Source: an uncultured Bacteroides sp. (GTDB lineage Bacteria > Bacteroidota > Bacteroidia > Bacteroidales > Bacteroidaceae). From it: a stretch of 13,017 nucleotides of DNA. Where the stretch lies: the NCBI GenBank assembly GCA_900551645.1, contig URWP01000052.1, positions 1 to 13,017 of the forward strand, written 5' to 3'. The position numbers were made by a program, and so were the translations under genes. Below the pieces are notes generated by a model. That model made no database searches. It was not told where the DNA came from and saw only the letters and a list, made by a program, of their open reading frames with translations. Shown piece after piece: positions 1 through 7,292 of this stretch. How positions within the stretch are numbered: the stretch's first letter is position 1; each line of letters begins with the position of its first letter.

Positions 1-216
1 AAGAAAAAAATATCCTGCCGTTTCAAAAAGAGTGGTATTAAGTATATCGACTACAAAGATCCTGAATTCCTGAAGAAATTCTTGAACGAACAGGGAAAAA
101 TCCTTCCGCGCCGTATTACAGGTACTTCATTGAAGTTCCAGCGTCGTATTGCGCAGGCCGTTAAGAGAGCTCGTCACTTGGCTTTGCTGCCTTTCGTAAC
201 TGATATGATGAAATAA
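1..216 (+). CDS. rpsR: 30S ribosomal protein bS18, 3' part
   Basis: This is the C-terminal 71 codons of bS18, a small-subunit platform protein that binds 16S rRNA together with bS6. The frame is open from base 1 to the TAA at 214-216. It shows the family's signature: a basic start, a YIDYKDPEFL segment, then ILPRRITGTSLKFQRR and a basic helix ending in LALLPFVTDMMK. Bacteroidales bS18 is about 90 residues, so roughly 19 residues lie outside the window. It is followed 17 nt later by rplI, as expected for an rpsF-rpsR-rplI operon; rpsF would lie just outside. In Bacteroidia, bS18 with bS6 and bS21 is known to form the pocket that hides the anti-Shine-Dalgarno tail of 16S rRNA, which makes the signal before rplI notable. 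Confidence 0.97.
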   Translation, partial: KKKISCRFKKSGIKYIDYKDPEFLKKFLNEQGKILPRRITGTSLKFQRRIAQAVKRARHLALLPFVTDMMK

Positions 217-218
217 TT

Positions 219-226
219 TAAGGAGG
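219..226 (+). promoter_or_regulatory. Strong Shine-Dalgarno before rplI
   Basis: TAAGGAGG lies 7 nt before the rplI ATG. This is the full canonical Shine-Dalgarno at ideal spacing. The other starts in the window have A/T-rich leaders without such a match; the GT2 start has only a GGAG 11 nt upstream inside mtaB. This site firmly fixes the rplI start at 234. Confidence 0.85.
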
Positions 227-233
227 AATAAGT

Positions 234-683
234 ATGGAAATTATCTTGAAAGAAGACGTAGTTAACTTGGGCTACAAAAATGATATTGTAACCGTTAAGT
301 CAGGTTATGGTCGTAACTATCTTATTCCGACTGGCAAAGCAGTTATCGCTTCTCCGGCTGCAAAGAAAATGTTGGCTGAAGAATTGAAGCAGCGCGCTCA
401 CAAATTGGAAAAGATTAAAAAGGATGCTGAAGCAGTTGCTGAATCTTTGAAAGATGTATCTTTGAAGATTGCTACAAAGGTTAGCGCTACAGGTTCTATC
501 TACGGTTCAGTAGGTAACATTCAGATTGCTGATGAACTGGCTAAATTGGGTCATAACATTGATCGTAAGATTATCGTTGTTAAGGATCAGGTTAAAGAAG
601 TTGGTCAGTACAAGGCTATCGTTAAACTTCACAAGGAAGTATCTGTAGAAATTCCTTTTGAAGTAGTTGCAGAAGAAGCTTAA
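234..683 (+). CDS. rplI: 50S ribosomal protein bL9
   Basis: bL9 is a large-subunit protein near the base of the L1 stalk that helps keep the reading frame. The 149 residues match the usual family length. The N-terminal rRNA-binding domain (about 1-50) has the expected EDVVNLGYKNDIVTVKSGYG segment followed by RNYLIPTGKAV. A long charged linker helix (about 42-80) leads into the C-terminal domain (about 80-149) with a GSIYGSV segment. It lies 17 nt after rpsR and is the last gene of that operon, ending 26 nt before a strong hairpin terminator. The start at 234 is chosen because the Shine-Dalgarno sits just before it and the protein begins at the family's normal N-terminus. Confidence 0.97.
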   Translation: MEIILKEDVVNLGYKNDIVTVKSGYGRNYLIPTGKAVIASPAAKKMLAEELKQRAHKLEKIKKDAEAVAESLKDVSLKIATKVSATGSIYGSVGNIQIADELAKLGHNIDRKIIVVKDQVKEVGQYKAIVKLHKEVSVEIPFEVVAEEA

Positions 684-709
684 TTTGTTATCTGTAGATA
701 CTTGATAAG

Positions 710-749
710 TCCCCGGTTGGATGTGGAATCCGATCGGGGATTCTTTTTT
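710..749 (+). terminator. Intrinsic terminator of rpsR-rplI operon
   Basis: The arms 710-721 and 729-740 pair over 12 bp, with two G-T wobbles and a 7-nt loop. A TTCTTTTTT tract follows immediately. This is a classical rho-independent terminator 26 nt after the rplI stop. Confidence 0.93.
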
Positions 750-900
750 GTATTATTGACGATGATAGGTGATGGGGAGCAAAGGGGCTTCTAAGAGAAA
801 GAAAATCTGGGTGGTCTAAGCGGTAAGCTGATTGGAGGACTGTCTTAGGTATGATTGAATTAACTATCTGTAGGTGAAATGACAGCCTAAGTATTGACAT

Positions 901-933
901 AAAAAAAGTCTGTAGGCTGAGCTTACAGACTTT
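901..933 (-). terminator. Intrinsic terminator of the small lipoprotein gene
   Basis: The arms 905-917 and 921-933 pair over 13 bp (one G-T) around a 3-nt loop. On the - strand the hairpin runs into a U-rich tract made by the A-run at 901-907. It lies 27 nt beyond the lipoprotein stop codon. Between the two terminators (750-900) I see no gene or structure. Confidence 0.88.
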
Positions 934-959
934 CAATTCTCTCTAATTGTTCAATCAGA

Positions 960-1154
960 TTATTCAGCTGATGCAACTGAATCTGTTGCTACAGTGTCAG
1001 CAACAACTGCTGCAGAGTCAACAACCGGAGCAGCTTCTTCTACAACTGCTACAGAATCAGTTTCAGTGCTTACTTCAGTGTTAGCTGCTTTGTTACCGCA
1101 AGATGCGAAAGATACAGCAGCGAATGCTACGAACAAAAATACTAATTTTTTCAT
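960..1154 (-). CDS. Small low-complexity lipoprotein, function unknown
   Basis: The 64-residue product begins with a lipoprotein signal peptide: MKK, a hydrophobic core (about 4-17), then the lipobox SFAS-C with the lipidated Cys at residue 19. The mature part is only 46 residues, built almost entirely of A, V, D, S, T and E with recurring DSVA/VADT units and no predicted fold or catalytic residues. It should be anchored in an envelope membrane. The residues after Cys (GNKAAN) lack the acidic run that marks surface-exported Bacteroides lipoproteins, so an inward-facing location is more likely, by inference. It stands alone, opposite to both neighbours, with a -7 promoter box 52 nt upstream and its own terminator, so it is a genuine expressed unit. 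I do not recognise a named family. Confidence 0.82.
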   Translation of the reverse strand: MKKLVFLFVAFAAVSFASCGNKAANTEVSTETDSVAVVEEAAPVVDSAAVVADTVATDSVASAE

Positions 1155-1205
1155 TTTCTTTGCTTTTTAAATCTGTAATACTTATGTTTGTTTCTTAAAA
1201 CGCTG

Positions 1206-1213
1206 CAAAGATA
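1206..1213 (-). promoter_or_regulatory. Bacteroides -7 promoter box for the lipoprotein gene
   Basis: On the - strand this reads TATCTTTG, an exact match to the Bacteroides primary-sigma -7 consensus TAnnTTTG, 52 nt before the lipoprotein ATG. I see no convincing TTTG -33 element at the usual distance, so assignment rests on the -7 box and position. Confidence 0.6.
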
Positions 1214-1425
1214 TAGACTTTTATGATACGTTGTTCTCTTTTCTTCGATTTTTTTTAAGGAAAAATATTCTTTTTTCTTTAATTAATTGATTTTCAGTAT
1301 GCTGTAAAACATATTTTTTTATTTTGGATATTTGTCTTATAGAATTGCGGAATGCATTTTTTGTAATGCAGGGATGCCTTCATGCTAATTGAATGGCGGA
1401 TGCCTTAAAATCACGAAATATTGTG
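1214..1425. other. AT-rich divergent intergenic region
   Basis: This is the middle of the 308-base gene-free stretch between the divergent lipoprotein and mtaB genes, flanked by their two -7 boxes. It is strongly AT-rich with runs of T. I see no RNA gene, clear operator or coding frame in it. Confidence 0.5.
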
Positions 1426-1433
1426 TACCTTTG
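1426..1433 (+). promoter_or_regulatory. Bacteroides -7 promoter box for mtaB operon
   Basis: TACCTTTG matches the TAnnTTTG consensus exactly and ends 29 nt before the mtaB ATG. The -33 region has no perfect TTTG. It likely drives mtaB, the glycosyltransferase and the AI-2E-family gene together. Confidence 0.6.
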
Positions 1434-1462
1434 CAGATGATGTTTTATAGATTAAAATAGGT

Positions 1463-2782
1463 ATGATTGATACAACTGTTTTTCAAGATAAAAAGGCTGT
1501 TTATTATACGTTAGGATGTAAGCTGAACTTTGCTGAAACATCTTCCATCGGAAAAACGCTGAAAGAAGCGGGAGTCCGTACTGTGAGGAAAGGAGAGCGT
1601 GCAGACATTTGCATAGTCAATACGTGTTCGGTGACAGAAGTGGCCGATAAGAAGTGCAGACAGGCTATCCACCGGTTGACAAAGGAGCATCCGGGGGCTT
1701 TTGTTGTGGTAACTGGGTGTTATGCTCAGTTGAAGCCGGAACAAGTGGCCGATATTGAAGGAGTGGACTTGGTGCTAGGAGCTGAACAAAAGGGAGACTT
1801 GATGAAGTATTTGGGGAATTTGGAAAAGCATGCTCACGGTGAAGCTATCACTACCGCTACAAAAGACATACGTACGTTTTCTCCTTCGTGTTCACGCGGT
1901 GACCGTACTCGGTATTTCCTGAAAGTGCAGGACGGATGTGATTATTTCTGTTCTTATTGTACAATTCCTTTTGCCAGAGGGCGCAGCCGTAATGGTAAAA
2001 TTGAGGACTTGGTTGAACAGGCTCGGCAGGTGGCTGCTGAAGGTGGGAAGGAAATAGTCTTGACTGGTGTGAATATTGGTGATTTCGGAAAATCAACGGG
2101 AGAAACATTTTTCGATCTGGTAAAGGCGCTTGATAAGGTAGAAGGTATCGAGCGTTATCGCATTTCCTCTATAGAACCGAATTTGCTGACTGATGAGATT
2201 ATTGCTTATGTTGCCCAGTCTCGTGCATTCATGCCACATTTTCATATACCTCTACAGTCAGGTTGTGATGAGGTTTTGAGATTGATGCGTCGTCGGTATG
2301 ATACTGCTTTGTTTGCTTCGAAAGTCCATCGTATTAAGGAACTGATTCCGGATGCTTTCATTGGGGTGGACGTGATAGTAGGTACCCGTGGAGAAACCCC
2401 CGAATATTTCGAACGTGCCTACTCTTTTATACAGGGATTGGATGTGACTCAACTGCATGTATTCAGTTATTCAGAGCGACCTGGGACACAGGCATTGAAG
2501 ATTGATTATGTAGTACCAGCTGAGGAGAAGCATCGTCGTAGCCAGTGTCTGTTATCTCTGTCGGATGAGAAGACTAAATCTTTCTATACCCACCATATTG
2601 GCCAGGAAGCAGTTGTATTGATGGAAAAATCCAAATCTGGTTTACCGATGCATGGATTTACCTCCAATTATATTCGTGTAGAATTACCGTATGATGTTAC
2701 GCTTGATAACCAGTTGGTGCATGTACGTCTGGGAGATTTCAATGAGGATGGTACTGCATTAAAAGGAGAAGTATTGGTATGA
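1463..2782 (+). CDS. mtaB: tRNA t6A37 methylthiotransferase MtaB
   Basis: This radical-SAM enzyme adds a methylthio group to C2 of N6-threonylcarbamoyl-adenosine 37 in ANN-decoding tRNAs, giving ms2t6A. The 439-residue protein has the three family parts in order. The N-terminal MTTase domain carries cluster-binding Cys19 (LGCKLN), Cys55 (NTCSVT) and Cys86 (GCYAQ). The radical-SAM core carries the CxxxCxxC motif at Cys159, Cys163 and Cys166, followed by TIPFARGRSR. A C-terminal TRAM-like RNA-binding region occupies about 375-439. The CKLN and NTCSVT forms and the length fit MtaB rather than MiaB or RimO. Its stop overlaps the next gene's start (ATGA), so the two are probably translationally coupled. 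No Shine-Dalgarno precedes the start, as is usual here. Confidence 0.95.
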   Translation: MIDTTVFQDKKAVYYTLGCKLNFAETSSIGKTLKEAGVRTVRKGERADICIVNTCSVTEVADKKCRQAIHRLTKEHPGAFVVVTGCYAQLKPEQVADIEGVDLVLGAEQKGDLMKYLGNLEKHAHGEAITTATKDIRTFSPSCSRGDRTRYFLKVQDGCDYFCSYCTIPFARGRSRNGKIEDLVEQARQVAAEGGKEIVLTGVNIGDFGKSTGETFFDLVKALDKVEGIERYRISSIEPNLLTDEIIAYVAQSRAFMPHFHIPLQSGCDEVLRLMRRRYDTALFASKVHRIKELIPDAFIGVDVIVGTRGETPEYFERAYSFIQGLDVTQLHVFSYSERPGTQALKIDYVVPAEEKHRRSQCLLSLSDEKTKSFYTHHIGQEAVVLMEKSKSGLPMHGFTSNYIRVELPYDVTLDNQLVHVRLGDFNEDGTALKGEVLV

Positions 2783-3798
2783 AAGTTTCTGTAGTCATAT
2801 TGAACTGGAATGGGGAGGAGATGCTTCGGAAATTTCTTCCTTCAGTGGTGGCTAGTGTATCTCAAGATATAGGCGAAGTATGTGTAGCCGATAATGCTTC
2901 TACGGATGCTTCTTGTGAGCTTGTCGAAAAAGAGTTTTCTTCGGTGCGCTTGATTCAGTTAGACAGAAATTACGGATTTGCAGAGGGATATAATAGGGCG
3001 TTGATGCAGGTAGATTCTGAATATGTTGTTCTGTTGAACAGTGATGTAGAAGTTTCTGATGGCTGGTTGGAGCCAATGATAACGTATATGGACGGACATC
3101 CGGAGGTAGCTGGTTGTCAGCCTAAACTGTTGAGTTATCGGCAGCGAGATCATTTCGAATATGCCGGAGCTTCCGGAGGTTTCATTGACCGGTATGGCTA
3201 TCCGTTTTGCCGGGGACGTATCTTTGAGGAAGTGGAGGAAGATAATGGACAGTATGATGAGGTGCTTCCGGTCTTCTGGGCTACTGGAGCAGCCTTGATG
3301 GTACGCTTGGAGGTGTATAGAAGAGTTGGTGGACTGGACGGGCGTTTTTTTGCGCATATGGAGGAAATTGATCTTTGCTGGCGGCTGCGGAGTAGAGGGT
3401 ATACGTTAGTTTGTTTGCCTTGTAGTAAAGTTTATCATGTAGGTGGAGCTACATTAAAGAAAGAAAATCCGCGTAAGACTTTCTTGAATTTTCGGAATAA
3501 TCTGTTGATGTTGTATAAGAATTTGCCGGAGCATGAATTGGCTTCCGTGATGCGGATACGTACTTGTTTAGATTATTTGGCTGCATTGTTTTTTCTGTTG
3601 AAGGCCGATAGAAAAAATGCGAAGGCGGTGATTCAGGCCCGAAAAGAATATCATCAGATGCAACCGGATTTTGTCGCTGATCGTCTGGAAAATATGCGTC
3701 AGACTGTAGTATCTGTAATTCCAGAACGTTTTTCTTTCAGTATATTGTGGCAAACAAAAATCAAGAAGAAAAAACATTTTTCCGATCTTGTGCATTAA
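2779..3798 (+). CDS. GT2-family glycosyltransferase, rhamnosyltransferase-like
   Basis: This is a GT-A fold, family 2 glycosyltransferase that moves a sugar from a nucleotide-sugar donor; donor and acceptor cannot be read from sequence. The nucleotide-binding start VSVVILNWNG (3-12), the ADNASTD segment (37-43) and a DRNYGFAEGYN segment (62-72) are typical of WbbL/RfbF-like enzymes. A DXD-type NSD lies at 87-89, and the FFAHMEEIDLCWR segment at 190-202 supplies the likely catalytic acidic residues. The C-terminal third is helical with a short hydrophobic stretch (about 257-270) that could touch the membrane. A cytoplasmic envelope-polysaccharide role is inferred. It overlaps mtaB by 4 nt and is not in a polysaccharide locus. 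A GGAG 11 nt upstream inside mtaB may help its start. Confidence 0.9.
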   Translation: MKVSVVILNWNGEEMLRKFLPSVVASVSQDIGEVCVADNASTDASCELVEKEFSSVRLIQLDRNYGFAEGYNRALMQVDSEYVVLLNSDVEVSDGWLEPMITYMDGHPEVAGCQPKLLSYRQRDHFEYAGASGGFIDRYGYPFCRGRIFEEVEEDNGQYDEVLPVFWATGAALMVRLEVYRRVGGLDGRFFAHMEEIDLCWRLRSRGYTLVCLPCSKVYHVGGATLKKENPRKTFLNFRNNLLMLYKNLPEHELASVMRIRTCLDYLAALFFLLKADRKNAKAVIQARKEYHQMQPDFVADRLENMRQTVVSVIPERFSFSILWQTKIKKKKHFSDLVH

Positions 3799-3829
3799 TA
3801 ATAGAAATAGAATTTGTAGTTAATAATTT

Positions 3830-4864
3830 ATGAAAGAGCAATATTGGAAATATTCATTGATTCTGCTGATAGTAGGATTAGGTTTATTGTTGTTTAAACA
3901 AGCTCAGCCGTTTATGAACGGTATTTTAGGTGGTTTTACGCTTTTTCTTCTAGTGCGTAATTGGACCTATCGCTTGAAGGCGAGAATGAAACCGTCGTTG
4001 GCAGTCTGGCTGGTTACTATCGGTACGACCTTGTTCTTCTTGATTCCTTTGTCATTTCTGGTTTGGATGCTTATAGATCAACTTTCTGGTTTGCATCTGG
4101 ACGCTAAGAGTCTGGTAGCTCCGGCTCGGCAGGCAGCTCAAATATTGAAGGAACATACTGGATTTGATGTGTTTTCGGAAAACAGTATTTCCTTTATGGT
4201 AAGTCATTTGTCTAGCTTTGGCCAACAGGTAATGTCTGGTGTCAGTGATTTTTTTATCAACTTATGTGTGGCTATTATGTTGCTTTTCTTTTTGTTGTAT
4301 GAAGGAAAGTCTTTGGAGGAGTATATTTTGACTATCCTTCCTTTTAAGGAACGTGACAAGAAAGAAGTTCTTGACAAAATTCAGGTGATTGTTCGATCCA
4401 ATGCGATTGGTATACCTTTGCTGGCTGTTATCCAAGGAATTATATCCTTGGGAGGATATTGGTTGTGTGGTGCACCGAATCCGGTTTTCAGTGCGATGTT
4501 GACGGCTTTCGCTTCCATTATTCCTTTGGTTGGGACCGCTTTGGTATGGGTGCCTATTTCCATCTATTTTCTGTTGACCGGTAATTGGGTAAGCGCTTTG
4601 ATTCTATTGGGATATGGTGGTATCGTTATTTCGCAATGTGATAATCTTATTCGTTTTATGCTACAGAAGAAAATGGCTAATATTCATCCGTTGATTACTA
4701 TTTTCGGTGTAGTAGCCGGTCTGCCTATTTTTGGTTTCATGGGCATTATTTTTGGGCCACTCTTGGTCTCGCTTTTCCTTCTTTTTTTAGATATGTTCCG
4801 AAAAGAATATCTCTTGTCAGAGCCTGTTGAATCACCGTCTTCCTCAAATTCTGAAAAGAACTAG
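3830..4864 (+). CDS. AI-2E/PerM-family membrane protein
   Basis: This is a polytopic inner-membrane protein of the AI-2E transporter family (PerM/TqsA/YdiK-like). Members have been linked to efflux of autoinducer-2 or other small solutes, and some act as Na+/H+ antiporters; the substrate here is not known. The layout is characteristic. Hydrophobic segments lie at about 8-23, 28-43 and 58-83. A soluble stretch follows (about 85-138), then segments at about 140-157, 192-212, 219-250, 253-268 and 287-321. The diagnostic IIPLVGTALVW (230-240) and the HPLITIFGVVAGLPIFG region (286-302) are present. The tail (329-344) is Ser/Glu-rich and cytoplasmic. It starts 31 nt after the glycosyltransferase and is the last gene before a terminator. 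The start is AT-rich with no Shine-Dalgarno. Confidence 0.92.
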   Translation: MKEQYWKYSLILLIVGLGLLLFKQAQPFMNGILGGFTLFLLVRNWTYRLKARMKPSLAVWLVTIGTTLFFLIPLSFLVWMLIDQLSGLHLDAKSLVAPARQAAQILKEHTGFDVFSENSISFMVSHLSSFGQQVMSGVSDFFINLCVAIMLLFFLLYEGKSLEEYILTILPFKERDKKEVLDKIQVIVRSNAIGIPLLAVIQGIISLGGYWLCGAPNPVFSAMLTAFASIIPLVGTALVWVPISIYFLLTGNWVSALILLGYGGIVISQCDNLIRFMLQKKMANIHPLITIFGVVAGLPIFGFMGIIFGPLLVSLFLLFLDMFRKEYLLSEPVESPSSSNSEKN

Positions 4865-4883
4865 ATTACAGTTATATATAATG

Positions 4884-4916
4884 AAGGCGACAGTCTGAAT
4901 CGGTCTGTCGCCTTTT
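4884..4916. terminator. Shared terminator between convergent operons
   Basis: The arms 4884-4893 and 4905-4914 pair over 10 bp (core GGCGACAG) around an 11-nt loop. On the + strand it runs into TTTT and ends the AI-2E operon. It lies 3 nt beyond the miaA stop on the - strand, so it probably serves both directions, though the - strand U-tract is weak. Confidence 0.85.
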
Positions 4917-4917
4917 A

Positions 4918-5868
4918 TCATGTCTGTTCGTAGGAGAGTTGTTTCTCTATGAAATGAAGTATCTCATCAGTCTGTGCCGGATGAAACCATGTAATGTCTG
5001 TGTCTCGTTTGAACCAAGTCATTTGTTTTCGGGAGTAAATACGGGAATTCTGTTTGATTTTTTCAATTGCAAAAGGTAAATCCCATGTACCATCAAAATA
5101 GCTGAAAAGTTCTTTGTAACCTACTGTATTCAGTGAGTTCAAGTGTCGGTAGGGATATACTTGGCGTGCTTCTTCCAGCAAACCTTCCTCCATCATAAGA
5201 TCTACTCGACGGTTAATTCGTTCATATAACTCTTCCCGATCTCTTTTTAATCCTATTTTCAGAATATGGAAAGGGCGTTTCTTCGTGGTGCGTGTACGGA
5301 AAGAGGTATAGGTTCTTCCTGTCATGTAACAGATTTCCAAGGCATGTATTACACGTTTCGGATTTTTGAGATCCACCTGTTGGTAATATTCCGGATCCAG
5401 AAGCTTCAATTCAGCGCATAATCGTTCCAGACCTTCCGTCTCATAACGGTACATCATCAGTTCGCGAGTCTCTTTATCTACTGTAGGAATATCATCAATA
5501 CCTTTACAGACCGCATCTACATACATCATAGATCCGCCTGTCATAAGAACAACCGGATGGGTAGTGAATAATTCATCCAGTTTCTTCAATACTTCCGCTT
5601 CGTATTGTGCAGCACTATAGTAGTCAGTAAGTTTTAATGTACCTACAAAGAAATGAGGAACACGGGCCAGTTGGTCAGGAGTAGGAGCAGCCGTTCCGAT
5701 TCTCAAATCAGCATAAAGCTGCCGGGAGTCGGAAGAAAGGATAGGGGTATGGTATTTTTCAGCGATTGTCAGGCTGAGTTCCGTCTTTCCGACTCCCGTA
5801 GGGCCGATGAGGACAATAAGCGTAGGCATGTCTGCCTGATTGGTTCGGATAATTGCCTCTGTATCCAT
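4918..5868 (-). CDS. miaA: tRNA dimethylallyltransferase MiaA
   Basis: MiaA transfers a dimethylallyl group to N6 of A37 in tRNAs that read UNN codons, making i6A, the substrate of MiaB. The 316 residues match the family length. The Walker A loop GPTGVGKT is at 22-29, the substrate-binding SSDSRQLY at 45-52, then RIGTAAPT (56-63), TGGSMMYVDA, the NPKRVIHALE segment, the NTVGYKE segment and the C-terminal SRKQMTWFKRD. Many bacterial MiaA proteins have Lys at the position of Ala61 (TAKP); I believe the TAAP form is common in Bacteroidetes, but this is unverified. A start at Met14 is possible, since residues 1-13 are not conserved. It is the last gene of the lpx operon, 38 nt after the pRiA4b-like gene. 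With MtaB it makes the second A37-modifying enzyme in the window. Confidence 0.96.
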   Translation of the reverse strand: MDTEAIIRTNQADMPTLIVLIGPTGVGKTELSLTIAEKYHTPILSSDSRQLYADLRIGTAAPTPDQLARVPHFFVGTLKLTDYYSAAQYEAEVLKKLDELFTTHPVVLMTGGSMMYVDAVCKGIDDIPTVDKETRELMMYRYETEGLERLCAELKLLDPEYYQQVDLKNPKRVIHALEICYMTGRTYTSFRTRTTKKRPFHILKIGLKRDREELYERINRRVDLMMEEGLLEEARQVYPYRHLNSLNTVGYKELFSYFDGTWDLPFAIEKIKQNSRIYSRKQMTWFKRDTDITWFHPAQTDEILHFIEKQLSYEQT

Positions 5869-5906
5869 TATGGAATGTAATAGTCTCTTTTCAGCTTAAG
5901 GAATGT

Positions 5907-6461
5907 TTAATATCTTTCGTCGTCGTAAGGATTTCCACCTTCTCCTACTTCATAACCTTCAGGATCAAAATCATCCATGTCAAAATCTTGGTCACCGTAG
6001 AAGTTTTCATCCAAATCGATGGCTGCATTGGTGTTCATTTGCTCATCAAAGTCAATGACCTGTTGTGGTGGATTTCCTTCTTTACGTGAGCAGGTAGCTT
6101 TTTGTAATTCTTTTCCAGTGATGATTTCAGACAGTTCAATGAAGAATACACGTTCAGCCAGTGGATCGAATACATAAATCAGTTTCTGCTTTTCATCTTC
6201 TAACAGATCGCTGAGTCTGGTATCTTTCATGACATAGGTATCTTCTTCAGAACTTCCGCTTCCCATGTCTTCCAAGGTGATTTCTGTTTCTTTTTCCCAG
6301 TCTTCATCGCAGATGAAGAAAGAAGTCATCTGGTCATCTTTGTATCCGGTACATTTCAGGATAGCTTCATGTAAATCATAGAATGAAGCTTCGGAGTCAA
6401 TTTTGATTTCTCTCAAGAAATCATCGACTTCATCTGATATGATTCTAAATTTATATACCAT
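5907..6461 (-). CDS. pRiA4b ORF-3-like acidic protein
   Basis: The 184-residue protein resembles the plasmid pRiA4b ORF-3 family, often labelled as an IS1096 passenger protein. The clues are the start YKFRIISDEVDDFLREIKI (3-21), then a FYDLHEAILKCTGY helix (27-40), a SFFICDEDWEKETEI segment (47-61), and a KLIYVFDPLAERVFFIELSEI strand region (93-113). From about 135 on it becomes a very acidic tail rich in D, E, G and N. The biochemical role of the family is unknown. No transposase or inverted-repeat ends surround it, so it looks like a settled chromosomal gene rather than a mobile element. It sits between lpxA (53 nt upstream) and miaA (38 nt downstream), with a consensus -7 box of its own just upstream. 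Confidence 0.82.
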   Translation of the reverse strand: MVYKFRIISDEVDDFLREIKIDSEASFYDLHEAILKCTGYKDDQMTSFFICDEDWEKETEITLEDMGSGSSEEDTYVMKDTRLSDLLEDEKQKLIYVFDPLAERVFFIELSEIITGKELQKATCSRKEGNPPQQVIDFDEQMNTNAAIDLDENFYGDQDFDMDDFDPEGYEVGEGGNPYDDERY

Positions 6462-6495
6462 TGTAATTTACTTTTTATTGTTTCAATAGATGAAG

Positions 6496-6503
6496 CAAAG
6501 ATA
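6496..6503 (-). promoter_or_regulatory. Possible internal -7 promoter box before the pRiA4b-like gene
   Basis: On the - strand this reads TATCTTTG, an exact TAnnTTTG match, 34 nt before the ATG of the acidic protein and inside the 53-nt gap after lpxA. No clear -33 TTTG is seen. It suggests that this gene and miaA can be transcribed apart from the lpx genes. Confidence 0.5.
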
Positions 6504-6514
6504 TATTTTTTTAT

Positions 6515-7282
6515 TTAACGGATAATGCCTCGTTGTGAATTTTCAACAAAAGATACGATATATGTTATTTCCGGTGTCATCGGCATTTCTTCTTTGATCT
6601 GTGCGATGGCTTCACTGACATTCTTACCGCTGTTGTAAATAATACGGTAGGCATTGTGGATACTTTCAATCTGTTCATTGGTGAATCCACGGCGACGGAG
6701 TCCTACGATGTTAATACCGCAGTAGGCGATAGGGTCTCTACCGGCAATGATATAAGGAGGGATATCCTTGCTGAAACGGCAACCTCCCTGAATCATGACA
6801 TAGCTTCCTACGTGGCAGAACTGATGCATAAGGACTGCACCACTAACGATGGCATTATCATCGATGATGACTTCTCCGGCTATTTTAGTGGAATTACCGA
6901 TAATACATCCGCTTCCTACAATTACGTCATGAGCTACGTGTACGCCTTCCATCAAAAGATTATTGCTGCCCACTATCGTTCTTCCTTTAGCCGCTGTTCC
7001 CCGATTGATAGTTACATTTTCGCGGATGGTATTGTTATCTCCCACTTCTGCGGTCGTTTCTTCTCCTCTGAATTTCAAATCTTGTGGAATGGCACCAATG
7101 ACAGCTCCCGGGAAAATACGGTTTCCGTTACCGATACGAGATCCGTAAAGGATATTCGCATTGGGCATAATTACATTATTGTCACCGATGACAACATTTT
7201 TGTCGATAAAGACAAACGGGCCTATCTCTACGTTTTCACCGATTATAGCTTCCGGATGTATATATGCTAATGGACTTATCAT
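6515..7282 (-). CDS. lpxA: UDP-GlcNAc acyltransferase LpxA
   Basis: LpxA performs the first step of lipid A synthesis, placing a 3-hydroxyacyl chain from acyl carrier protein on O3 of UDP-GlcNAc in the cytoplasm. The 255 residues have the family's normal length. Residues 1-180 form the left-handed parallel beta-helix built of hexapeptide repeats (for example IGENVEIG, IGDNNV, IGNGNRI). Marker segments are GAIPQDLKFRGE (63-74), TIRENVTINRGT (85-96), and GVHVAHDV (113-120), where His118 aligns with the catalytic His125 of E. coli and His115 with His122. A helical C-terminal domain follows, with the GLRRRGF motif. It starts 10 nt after lpxC/fabZ, so the genes are co-transcribed. No Shine-Dalgarno is present. 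Confidence 0.97.
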   Translation of the reverse strand: MISPLAYIHPEAIIGENVEIGPFVFIDKNVVIGDNNVIMPNANILYGSRIGNGNRIFPGAVIGAIPQDLKFRGEETTAEVGDNNTIRENVTINRGTAAKGRTIVGSNNLLMEGVHVAHDVIVGSGCIIGNSTKIAGEVIIDDNAIVSGAVLMHQFCHVGSYVMIQGGCRFSKDIPPYIIAGRDPIAYCGINIVGLRRRGFTNEQIESIHNAYRIIYNSGKNVSEAIAQIKEEMPMTPEITYIVSFVENSQRGIIR

Positions 7283-7292
7283 TTTTCTCTGT

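Noticed and set aside
688..936. Small - strand open frame between rplI and the lipoprotein gene
   Set aside because: It runs through both terminators (710-749 and 901-933), has no start signal and no protein-like composition.
6656..7270. 204-codon open frame on the + strand opposite lpxA
   Set aside because: It is antisense to the intact LpxA beta-helix repeats; the repeated codons of the hexapeptide motif keep the other strand open.
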